DNA from: Rhizobium tibeticum
GTDB lineage: Bacteria > Pseudomonadota > Alphaproteobacteria > Rhizobiales > Rhizobiaceae
Reading direction: 5' to 3'
Length of the DNA stretch: 64,000 nt
Assembly (NCBI RefSeq): GCF_900110205.1
Contig: NZ_FOCV01000015.1
Coordinates: 62,001 to 126,000, forward strand
Below are positions 27,532 to 35,554 of this stretch, one piece after another. The notes beneath the pieces are model-generated. The model worked only from the letters and a program-made list of their open reading frames with translations, was not told the DNA's origin and searched no databases. The position numbers and the translations under genes were made by a program. The first letter of the stretch is position 1. The number at the start of each line of letters is the position of its first letter.

Positions 27532-28071
27532 GTGAGCGATTTTGAGAATGCCTCAGATTTTCTGACCAGTTCACCTTCAACCGAGGACGGTGGTTCCGAA
27601 TATTTCGACCATATCAAGAAGATAAACGACGTCTTTTACGACCAAATCAAGATTTCCGACCAGAAGGCTGCCTATATCTTTACTTTCATGCTCGCCTTTC
27701 TGGTAACCTCAAGCGAAGGGCGCGAGGTCTTTACCTGGACCCGGTACGCGCAGGGAACGCCGCAGGGCATCCTCTTCTCCGGCGCGCTGGCGGCGGCTTC
27801 GATCTTCTCCGTCCTCACCGCGATTCTGGTGGTTCTGCCGCGTCACGTTCACTCCACGACCTCACTGTTTTGGGGAGCGTGGCCGAATCATCGCGAGTAT
27901 TTTCGCGAAGCAGCAATGCGAAGCGATGCGGGCTATCTCTTCGAGCAGTACATGAAGAACGCGGATGTCCTATCAACCATTGCGCGGGGCAAATACCGTT
28001 TTGTTGCATATTCCTTTCGGGGCCTGATGGTAACCGTGATCGCTTATGTCCTCTTATTGGTGAGTACATAG
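27532..28071 (+). CDS. Pycsar effector-like small transmembrane protein
   Basis: The 179-residue protein has an acidic N-terminal region, then KISDQKAAYIFTFMLAFLV, a DxKA motif at the head of the first membrane helix as in Pycsar TM effectors (PycTM, formerly DUF5706). A second helix is GILFSGALAAASIFSVLTAILVVL and a third is near the C-terminus, separated by a soluble segment. In Pycsar systems such proteins respond to cyclic pyrimidine nucleotides made by a class III-like cyclase and damage the membrane. Here it is divergent, about 110 bases away, from the operon that encodes a CHASE2 cyclase. GTG 27532 follows a G-rich stretch; TTG starts upstream would add 21 non-conserved residues. Family assignment is by motif only. 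Confidence 0.6.
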   Translation: MSDFENASDFLTSSPSTEDGGSEYFDHIKKINDVFYDQIKISDQKAAYIFTFMLAFLVTSSEGREVFTWTRYAQGTPQGILFSGALAAASIFSVLTAILVVLPRHVHSTTSLFWGAWPNHREYFREAAMRSDAGYLFEQYMKNADVLSTIARGKYRFVAYSFRGLMVTVIAYVLLLVST

Positions 28072-28129
28072 CCTCCTCGCTCGACCAATGAGAAACCTTT
28101 CCCAGTTGTAGCACGAGAACTCTGCGGTA

Positions 28130-28700
28130 TGATCAGGCGCGAGGACCTTGTCACCGCCCAGGTCCGGCCAGTGACCTTACGATATCGACGATGTCATCGC
28201 GCGTGGTCGGGTCCTCTCTGGTCCCAGGCAGCCCCAGCCCGATCTTGAAGTCGATCCCCTTCAGCTTCGGTTGGAATCCAGCGTCCATTCCGACGCAAAG
28301 CCGATGCCGAGGCCACCCGAGACCAACGGGTCGGTGTCATCGCAGCCATGGGCGATGTTGTTCCTCAGGTTGTATTCCTCGAACTTCAAATTCGCTCCGC
28401 AAACGGCAGTTCTGCCAGTCGAAGGCAATGATCTTCTGGTCGCGAAGATCACCCTCGCGCTCTGCAGTGGATTGGCATGGCAATCGCCAGATGGTAGCGC
28501 TCATGGGCAATCGCGCTGAAGCGCAAGGAGCCGATGTTTCCACTGGGCGGATGAAGTCGAGATTGATTTGGTTGGGTCTTGTCCGAGATCCACGAACTCG
28601 ATGGTTCCGCGATCCGGCTCGTCAGAACCCACCACCACTGCGCCTCCATCATTCAGAAGCGTGCGCCAACGGTACAGAAGGTCTGGCGCGACACCGTGCC
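28130..28700 (-). pseudogene. Multiply frameshifted gene remnant of unknown family
   Basis: Read on the minus strand across three frames, the DNA gives NDGGAVVVGSDEPDRG, INLDFIRPVETSAPC, GDLRDQKIIAFDWQN, NLRNNIAHGCDDTDPLVSG and LKGIDFKIGLGLPGTRED. These look like successive parts of one protein broken by at least three frameshifts. I do not recognise the family. The middle part is shared with the fragment at 21480-21660. The following 28700-28970 holds no gene that I can support. Confidence 0.45.
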
Positions 28701-28970
28701 GGCAACCCGCAGAGGGCCTAGTCTCCCCAGCTGTCTGCCTTGTCGATCCTCGCTAGACGATGCCTATCCCCGGTCAAAAGTGGGCGCCCTTCGACATCAT
28801 TGGAGCGTGGTGATGTCAAGCAGAGACATTCTTGGCTGTGTAGTAGTCACTGCCAGGGGTAAATGCGAGCACAAAGGACTAGGCAATTGGCTGATGGTCG
28901 GATATTGAGCCAAACTCACGTCGATGACTTCGTTTTTCACGCAACAGGCACGTGATCGGGAGCGGACAGT

Positions 28971-29756
28971 TTGCTTAGTGTTCTAAGGTTGAATCGCAGC
29001 CTTATATACGAACTGACAAAAAGGGAGTTCTCCGGACGCTACCGCGGTTCGTTTGGCGGCGTCATCTGGTCTTTTGCTCAGCCGCTTTTTCTTCTATGCG
29101 TCTACACGATCGCATTTGGATTGATTCTAAAGACCAGATGGGGGTATTCAGGCGGTACCGCGGATTACGCATTTATACTTTTCTCGGGCTTGATCGTTTT
29201 CAACCTCTTTTCAGACTGCCTTGCGAAATCCGTCCACCTCATCACCGCCAACCCAAACTTCGTCAAGAAGATCGTCTTTCCGTTGGAACTGCTCCCGCTG
29301 GTAAGCACGCTCGGGGCCGTTATGCATTCTGTCATCGCCATACTTATTTGGATAGCTGGTTATACAATTGTGTACGGAGTGCCCCACGCGTCGGTATTAT
29401 TCGCGCCATTGGTTCTCGCCTGCTTCTTTCCCGTACTGCTTGGCATTGGATGGCTATTGTCAGCGGCGGCGGTGATCGTCCGCGACATCGGCCAGCTTAC
29501 TGGAATGATAAGCCACACGCTTCTCTTCCTGACGCCTATCTTCTACAGCGTTGAAACAGCTCCACCACCGATACAAAATTTGCTGGTAGCAAATCCTCTC
29601 ACCTTTGTGGTGAACCAGTTTCGCGCAGTGCTGTTCTACGGCTCACTGCCCGACTTTCTGGGTCTGGCCCTTTATTTCGTAGGCGCCAGCATCTTCGCTT
29701 GGCTTTCAAGTTTGGCCTTCGCCAAGCTGCGCCCGGTTTTTGCGGATTTAGTGTGA
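28971..29756 (+). CDS. wzm: Polysaccharide ABC transporter permease (Wzm type)
   Basis: The 261-residue protein has six membrane segments and the ABC-2 type start LIYELTKREFSGRYRGSFGGVIWSF, typical of Wzm/KpsM permeases that export O-antigen or capsule chains. It starts with TTG 28971, with GGGAGCGGACAG just upstream; the length and N-terminus fit the family, so I keep this start. It is followed at 5 bases by the Wzt gene. Together they export a completed, undecaprenyl-linked glycan, a route separate from the Wzx/Wzy system at 1-21 kb. Confidence 0.9.
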   Translation: MLSVLRLNRSLIYELTKREFSGRYRGSFGGVIWSFAQPLFLLCVYTIAFGLILKTRWGYSGGTADYAFILFSGLIVFNLFSDCLAKSVHLITANPNFVKKIVFPLELLPLVSTLGAVMHSVIAILIWIAGYTIVYGVPHASVLFAPLVLACFFPVLLGIGWLLSAAAVIVRDIGQLTGMISHTLLFLTPIFYSVETAPPPIQNLLVANPLTFVVNQFRAVLFYGSLPDFLGLALYFVGASIFAWLSSLAFAKLRPVFADLV

Positions 29757-29761
29757 GCGCG

Positions 29762-31036
29762 ATGAACGAGATAGCGATTTCAGTAAAAGACGTCGGCAAA
29801 TGCTATCGCGTTTTCGATAACAATCGTTCGAGACTGCTACACCATTTCGTTCCGGCCCATACCAAGGGCATGCGTGAGGTGTGGGCGCTACGCGACGTAA
29901 GCTTCGAGATAAAGCGTGGAGAATCGGTTGCCATTATCGGGCGCAATGGGGGCGGCAAAAGCACCCTCCTCGAGATCCTGACCGGGACACTCACACCAAC
30001 AACGGGGCAAGTAACCGTCAATGGCCGGGTGTCGGCGCTTCTGGAGCTGGGCAGCGGCTTCAACCCGGAGTATTCCGGCCGCGATAACGTCATTCTAAAT
30101 GGTCTGCTGCTTGGTCTCACGAAGGAGCAGATTCTTTCCCGCTTCGACGAGATCGAGGCGTTTGCTGAGATCGGTCCGGCGATTGATCGCCCGGTCAAGA
30201 CTTATTCTAGCGGCATGATGGTGCGGCTGGCATTTGCCGTGCAGGTGCTGTCCGACCCCGATATTCTCATCATTGATGAGGCATTGAGTGTCGGCGACTT
30301 TTTCTTTCAGCAAAAGTGTCTGAGCTATATCAAGGGCTTGCACGAGAACGGCGTCACGCTTTTGTTTGTCTCGCATGACATGGGCGCAGTCCGAGACACC
30401 TGCGAACGCGGCATACTGTTAAAGAAAGGTCAAATCGCATTTGACGGAAGCAATCTAGAAGCCATAAGGCGGTATTTCCATCAGAACGACAGCAGCGAGG
30501 AGATTGGCTCCGCCACCTCTCCAGCTCGCCTCGCGGCAACGGATCGTATCGAGAGTCCGATTTGGCGATCAACTACCCTAGAAGAGGACAAGACCCGAAA
30601 AGCGACTATTCTCGCAGTAGGTATGACCAACGATAAGGGCGAACCATCAACTCATTTTAGGATGGCTTCCATTGCAAGATTTCGTCTGCATTTCGATACA
30701 TTCGTGGACGGAGGACGCCACGTACATCTGGAGATAAAAAATAAGAACAATCAGCTTGTGACTTCGATCGGAACATTCGGAATGGGCCTCACGTCGCCGA
30801 CTTTTGCGGCAAATGATGAGGCTGTTTTTGAATTCGAACTACAACTGAGCCTCGAAGCTGGAGAGTACGTATGCTGTTTCTATCTCGTGTCTCCCTCTCC
30901 TGACGGGAAGTCGGGCGACGTTGTCGACCAAACGCCGTGGCTTGGACCGATTACAGTTCACTGGGACTATGAGCATGAAATCCCACCCTTCAACGGAATG
31001 TTTGGAATGAACAGCGGTGGAAGGTATATTCTATGA
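29762..31036 (+). CDS. wzt: Polysaccharide ABC transporter ATP-binding protein (Wzt) with C-terminal domain
   Basis: The 424-residue protein has an ATPase domain with Walker A (GRNGGGKST, about residues 60-68), signature SSGMMVRLAFA and Walker B ILIIDEALSVGD. A C-terminal domain of about 160 residues (beta-rich, with FELQLSLEAGEYVCCFYLVSP) matches the carbohydrate-binding part of Wzt proteins that recognise a modified chain end. This fits the methyltransferase gene that follows: a terminal methyl group can be the stop and export signal. ATG 29762 is right after the Wzm stop; the longer frame to 29699 overlaps Wzm. Its end overlaps the next gene as ATGA. Confidence 0.9.
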   Translation: MNEIAISVKDVGKCYRVFDNNRSRLLHHFVPAHTKGMREVWALRDVSFEIKRGESVAIIGRNGGGKSTLLEILTGTLTPTTGQVTVNGRVSALLELGSGFNPEYSGRDNVILNGLLLGLTKEQILSRFDEIEAFAEIGPAIDRPVKTYSSGMMVRLAFAVQVLSDPDILIIDEALSVGDFFFQQKCLSYIKGLHENGVTLLFVSHDMGAVRDTCERGILLKKGQIAFDGSNLEAIRRYFHQNDSSEEIGSATSPARLAATDRIESPIWRSTTLEEDKTRKATILAVGMTNDKGEPSTHFRMASIARFRLHFDTFVDGGRHVHLEIKNKNNQLVTSIGTFGMGLTSPTFAANDEAVFEFELQLSLEAGEYVCCFYLVSPSPDGKSGDVVDQTPWLGPITVHWDYEHEIPPFNGMFGMNSGGRYIL

Positions 31037-31860
31037 ACAGGAGCCTGCATCTACTGTTGGACTACTTGGCCGGCGGAACCTCCGCCGGAATTGCCATCGA
31101 TGTCGGCGCACATCATGGTCTGTTCTCGCGAGCACTGCTCGAAAGCGGCCACTTTGCGAAGGTAGTCGCATTCGAGGCAAACCCTCAAACTTATGAAAAG
31201 TTGAACAAAACACCGCCAACACAAGCAGGGATGGAAACGGTCAATCTAGCGTTGGGCGACACCGACGATGAGTTGGAGCTTTACAGCGATTCGGATAGTG
31301 CAACAGCCTCTCTGCTGCCGTATCTGGAGGGATCGCAAAGAGGTGCCGTTCACTCCACCAGGGTATCCGTAAAACGCCTTGATAACTTCTTGGCGACGCG
31401 ACCAGATCTCAGCCAAATAAGGCTTTTGAAGATTGATACGCAGGGAAATGACTTGTCGGTACTCCGCGGAGCGACCGCCACTCTAGAGGTCCATAGGCCG
31501 ATAGTTCAAACAGAGTACATCTTCTTGCCGCTCTATGTCGGCCAGTGTACTCCAAAGTCGATAGAGTCGTTTATGAAGACGATAGGTTACAGCCTTTACT
31601 CATTAGGGGATATCCACATATCAGCCCAGGGTCAGCTCGCGTTCTGCGACGCAATCTTTAAACCAGACGAAACTGTAATGACATCGACACCTCCGTATAT
31701 CCGGATTGATGACAACGCGTCATATGAAGCGCAGATAAAAATCCTTACTCAAACATGCGCAGATCGTCTTTCGCTGATAAACGGTCTCACCAATGAGGTT
31801 GATGCCCTTCGTTCTGCCAGGTCGAGTTTGTTGCAAAGGATATTTTCATGGGTGCGGTGA
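31033..31860 (+). CDS. FkbM-family methyltransferase
   Basis: The 275-residue protein has the FkbM pattern: IAIDVGAHHGLFSRALLESG near residue 20, VVAFEANPQTYEKL near 50, a basic-acidic VKRLDNFL segment and LLKIDTQGNDLSVLRGA near 135. Such enzymes O-methylate sugars with S-adenosylmethionine. The ATGA overlap with wzt suggests that it caps or decorates the chain recognised by the Wzt C-terminal domain. The last 45 residues are coiled-coil like. The end overlaps the next gene by 13 bases. Confidence 0.85.
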   Translation: MNRSLHLLLDYLAGGTSAGIAIDVGAHHGLFSRALLESGHFAKVVAFEANPQTYEKLNKTPPTQAGMETVNLALGDTDDELELYSDSDSATASLLPYLEGSQRGAVHSTRVSVKRLDNFLATRPDLSQIRLLKIDTQGNDLSVLRGATATLEVHRPIVQTEYIFLPLYVGQCTPKSIESFMKTIGYSLYSLGDIHISAQGQLAFCDAIFKPDETVMTSTPPYIRIDDNASYEAQIKILTQTCADRLSLINGLTNEVDALRSARSSLLQRIFSWVR

Positions 31861-33557
31861 GCTTCTCGCTTGATTCAAGACTTATCGACGCTCTGAACTC
31901 TGCCCTTGAGCTCCATATCTTTGTAGAGACTGGGACTTTCCGGGGTGATACTGTCGCTCGGGTCGCTTCGCAGTTCGATCGGATATTTTCAATCGAGCTT
32001 TCGGAGAGTCTTTGGAATGATGCGTCAACGAGGTTCCAATCGGCGCTTAATATCACAGTTCTGAATGGACGATCGTCGGATAAACTCGCTGAAATCCGCA
32101 CCACATTCGAAGATCGCCCTACGCTCTTCTGGCTCGATGCACATTGGTGTATCGCTACGGGCACCGCCGGTGAACTGTCGCAATGTCCCCTTCTCGACGA
32201 ACTGAAAGCGATCGAACACCTGAACGCAGAATCGGTGATCCTTATCGACGACGCGCGGTTGTTTCTCGCACCGCCGCTGGCGCCGCACGAGATTTCGCAA
32301 TGGCCGAATTTCGATCAGATTGTCCGGCAACTCTTCGCTATGAGCGAACACCATGAAGTCATGGTCATCAACGACGTCATCGCGTTTTTTCCCCGGCGAG
32401 CAAGGGCCGCCGTCGAAACCTACGCCCAGGATTTCGGTACGGACTGGCTTATCGCCTCAAACAGTCTCAAACAAAATGGGACTGCGATGAACGAACTGAC
32501 GGCGAAAGAGACGGTGATTCAGGGCCTAACTGGGCGCGTGCGGCAGCAAACCGAAACAATCGCGAACCTCTCCGCCGAAGTGAAGTATTTTCACGACCTG
32601 TACAATGCGCTCCCTCTGCCGCTGCGCGCCCTCGCGCGGGCCAATCTGAGAATGACACGGATCGTGCGTCCTCGGCTGGGACAGTTGAATCAGTATTCAC
32701 CGCGTCCACTCTCCGCCCTGAAAAACCCCTTGCTGTCTGGGCTCCCTATCGCACAACCCAAGATTTCCATCGTTACGCCTTCGTTCGCGCAGGGGCGATT
32801 CATCGAGCGAACACTCCGCAGCGTTCTCGATCAGCAATATGCAAACCTGGAATATGTAGTTCAGGATGGCGGGTCGCACGACGAGACGATTGATGTGCTG
32901 AAACGCTATGACGATCGTCTCGCCGGGTGGGCTTCGGAGCAAGACACAGGACAGTCACAGGCTATCAACCGCGGGTTTGCAGGGACCTCCGGGGAAATCA
33001 TGGCATGGCTGAATTCTGATGACCTCCTCTTGCCCGGCTCCCTAGCGATCATCGCCGATTTCTTTGACCGCAATCCGGACGTGGATGTCGTTTATGGAAA
33101 TCGCCTCATGATCGACGAGGCGGACATGGAAATCGGGCGATGGATTCTGCCCGGGCATGACAGTGCCGTTCTTTCGTGGGCCGACTACATTCCCCAGGAG
33201 ACACTATTCTGGCGCCGTCGCATCTGGGAAAAGGCGGGGGGAAGGATTGACGAGACGTTCCGCTTTGCGATGGACTGGGATCTGCTAGTTCGCTTTAGGG
33301 ACGCAGGCGCCAAATTTGCGCATATCCCGCAGTTTCTAGGTGCATTTCGTATTCATGAACACCAGAAGACGTCGGCCGCGATTACGGAGGTCGGCTTCGA
33401 GGAGATGGATCGGATCCGCAAGCGGACACTAGGGAAAGTTTCCGATCGCGCGCAAATTCGCCGCGCAACCGCACCCTTTTTGTTGCGGCATATCGTTGCT
33501 GATCTCGGCTATCGGATAAAGACTGGGTTGAAGAGCAGAAGCACCAAGTTTGATTGA
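31848..33557 (+). CDS. Methyltransferase-like domain fused to GT2 glycosyltransferase
   Basis: The 569-residue protein has two parts. Residues 1-190 resemble a small class I methyltransferase (FVETGTFRGDTVARVA, then FSIELSESLW and WLDAHWC), followed by a coiled-coil linker (about 205-250). From residue 300 a GT2 domain begins (ISIVTPSFAQGRFIERTL, VQDGGSHDETIDVLK, WLNSDDLLLPGS). It could methylate and extend the same chain. The GT2 half resembles that of the gene at 40944. The N-terminal half has the glycine-rich motif but I cannot say whether it is active. Confidence 0.75.
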   Translation: MGAVSFSLDSRLIDALNSALELHIFVETGTFRGDTVARVASQFDRIFSIELSESLWNDASTRFQSALNITVLNGRSSDKLAEIRTTFEDRPTLFWLDAHWCIATGTAGELSQCPLLDELKAIEHLNAESVILIDDARLFLAPPLAPHEISQWPNFDQIVRQLFAMSEHHEVMVINDVIAFFPRRARAAVETYAQDFGTDWLIASNSLKQNGTAMNELTAKETVIQGLTGRVRQQTETIANLSAEVKYFHDLYNALPLPLRALARANLRMTRIVRPRLGQLNQYSPRPLSALKNPLLSGLPIAQPKISIVTPSFAQGRFIERTLRSVLDQQYANLEYVVQDGGSHDETIDVLKRYDDRLAGWASEQDTGQSQAINRGFAGTSGEIMAWLNSDDLLLPGSLAIIADFFDRNPDVDVVYGNRLMIDEADMEIGRWILPGHDSAVLSWADYIPQETLFWRRRIWEKAGGRIDETFRFAMDWDLLVRFRDAGAKFAHIPQFLGAFRIHEHQKTSAAITEVGFEEMDRIRKRTLGKVSDRAQIRRATAPFLLRHIVADLGYRIKTGLKSRSTKFD

Positions 33558-33683
33558 TACCCTTCTGCTGCGGCGTGGCACGTTGTGCGCATTTCCGGTA
33601 AGCGTTGCAATCTGCGCCAGAGCTATTTATGAGACCCTTGGCCGCGGTTAGTGCCGGCCTAGCGATTGGAAAGATATGACGGC

Positions 33684-34436
33684 ATGGCGAAAATCTATCT
33701 AGGTCTACCCGCGTATAATGAAGAAGCCTCTATTGAACCCTTGTTTCAACGTATTCAGAAATATCAGGATGTCACGCAAACGAGACTGACGATTGTCGTT
33801 TACGATGACGGATGTCGTGATAGAACGAAAGAAAACGTCTTAACCTGGAACGATCGACTCGAAATCATTTATCTAGATGGTATCGTGAACAAGGGTTTGG
33901 GTGAAGGAATGAACTCGCTTCTGAGCGAATTTGTTCGTCGAGGCCAATCCGAGGATCTAATGGTCGTCATGGATTGCGATGACACCCACGATCCCTCCCA
34001 GATTACCGAGATGCTGGCTACTTTGAAGCGGCATCCTAACACCGATGTCGTGATCGCCTCGCGCTATAGACGGGGAGCCACAATATCTGGCGTGCCGTTT
34101 CATCGAGTCCTCCTGAGCATTGGCGCAGCCTGCCTGTATAAAATGGTCCATCCGGCGTTTCATGTGCGCGACTATACCTGCGGCTACCGAGCATATACAC
34201 ACGGCATCGCGGTGAAGACTTTGAACGCATATCCTGAGCCCTTGCTAAAGGAACGAGGCTTTGCGTGCATGGTCGAACTACTACTCAAGTGTAAGCATGC
34301 TGGCGCCCGTTTCCGGGAAATCCCGTTGCGTCTCGCTTACGACAACAAACTGTCCGCATCGAAGATGGACGTCTCAGGAAATACGTTGAGACTGCTTAAG
34401 CGCCTAATCTCTTGGCGGGTTCGGGGATTGCAATGA
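33684..34436 (+). CDS. GT2 glycosyltransferase, dolichol-phosphate mannose synthase-like
   Basis: The 250-residue protein starts KIYLGLPAYNEEASIEPLF, with a VVYDDGCRD motif and MVVMDCDDTHDPSQ metal site, the pattern of DPM1/GtrB-like GT2 enzymes. No C-terminal membrane helices are present. Such enzymes make polyprenyl-phosphate sugars, which would suit the membrane proteins encoded at 35551 and 37902. ATG 33684 gives a proper first beta strand; the purine box upstream (GGAAAG) is 12 bases away. Its stop overlaps the wecB start (ATGA). About 125 bases before it have no gene. Confidence 0.82.
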   Translation: MAKIYLGLPAYNEEASIEPLFQRIQKYQDVTQTRLTIVVYDDGCRDRTKENVLTWNDRLEIIYLDGIVNKGLGEGMNSLLSEFVRRGQSEDLMVVMDCDDTHDPSQITEMLATLKRHPNTDVVIASRYRRGATISGVPFHRVLLSIGAACLYKMVHPAFHVRDYTCGYRAYTHGIAVKTLNAYPEPLLKERGFACMVELLLKCKHAGARFREIPLRLAYDNKLSASKMDVSGNTLRLLKRLISWRVRGLQ

Positions 34437-35554
34437 ATCGTTTAAAGATAGCTTGTGTTTTCGGCACGCGCCCGGAAGCCATAAAAATGGCTCCGGTGAT
34501 ACGAGCGCTAGCAAGCCGACCCGAAATTTTTGATGTTCGAACAATTTGTACTGGCCAGCATCGCGAACTGATAGCCCCTTTGACGGACTGGTTCGAGCTC
34601 GACGTTGCCGTAAATATGGATGTAATGACCCCAAATCAGGGTCTGAACAAACTTGCCGGCAAGCTGCTGATTGAGTTCGAGGCACTCTTCTCAGAAGAGC
34701 ATTTTGATGGCGTCATAGGTCAAGGCGATACAACGACTGTATTTACTTCAGCCCTGGCAGCCTTTCATAAGAGAATTCCATTCTTCCACGTCGAGGCCGG
34801 TTTGCGAACCTTCGACATGAAATTCCCATTTCCCGAGGAAATGAACCGCGTACTCGTCGGCCGACTTGCGTCTCTGCACTTCGCCCCGACCGACCAAGCC
34901 GCAGGTAACTTGGCCTCTGAGGGAGTCACGTCTGATAGCATATTTATGGTCGGCAACACTGTTATCGACGCCCTTAATTTTACTGTCGATAAGCTGCCTG
35001 CGACTTCCGCCTCGGATGGGCGGGATTCCAAGCTCATTCTTGTCACGGCCCACAGACGAGAGAATTTCGGCGAGCCCCTCGAGCGTATATGCAACGCTAT
35101 CCGTCGCATCGCCATCAATCATGAGAACGTTAGATTCGCGTTCCCCGTCCATCCCAATCCGAATGTCCGCAAAGTTGTCGATGATCGCCTTCGGGGTTTG
35201 CAGAATGTCGATCTAATGGATCCCCTGCCCTATCCCGTACTAGTTGATTATTTGAAACGGTGTGACCTAGTCTTGACGGATTCCGGCGGACTACAGGAAG
35301 AAGCTCCCGCTCTCTCGAAGCCCGTTCTTGTGCTTCGAGAAGAAACGGAACGACCTGAACTAGTTCAGCTTGGAGGCTCCATCCTTGTCGGAAGCTCTGA
35401 AGCGTTGATATATGATAGCGTCGCCGAACTTCTCACGAATTCGATACGCTATAAGCAAATGGTCGTCGGCTCTTCTCCTTATGGCGATGGTCACGCCAGC
35501 CAGAAAATTGCAGAACATGTCCATGCGTTCTTCGAGCGAAGCAAAACGGCATGA
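34433..35554 (+). CDS. wecB: UDP-N-acetylglucosamine 2-epimerase (non-hydrolysing)
   Basis: The 373-residue protein interconverts UDP-GlcNAc and UDP-ManNAc. It shows CVFGTRPEAIKMAPV at the N-terminus, the GQGDTTT loop, HVEAGLRT (about 115) and a C-terminal LTDSGGLQEEAP, all hallmarks of WecB/MnaA. Starts and stops overlap both neighbours as ATGA, so it is in an operon with them. This points to a ManNAc or derived residue in the cluster 3 polysaccharide. Confidence 0.92.
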   Translation: MNRLKIACVFGTRPEAIKMAPVIRALASRPEIFDVRTICTGQHRELIAPLTDWFELDVAVNMDVMTPNQGLNKLAGKLLIEFEALFSEEHFDGVIGQGDTTTVFTSALAAFHKRIPFFHVEAGLRTFDMKFPFPEEMNRVLVGRLASLHFAPTDQAAGNLASEGVTSDSIFMVGNTVIDALNFTVDKLPATSASDGRDSKLILVTAHRRENFGEPLERICNAIRRIAINHENVRFAFPVHPNPNVRKVVDDRLRGLQNVDLMDPLPYPVLVDYLKRCDLVLTDSGGLQEEAPALSKPVLVLREETERPELVQLGGSILVGSSEALIYDSVAELLTNSIRYKQMVVGSSPYGDGHASQKIAEHVHAFFERSKTA

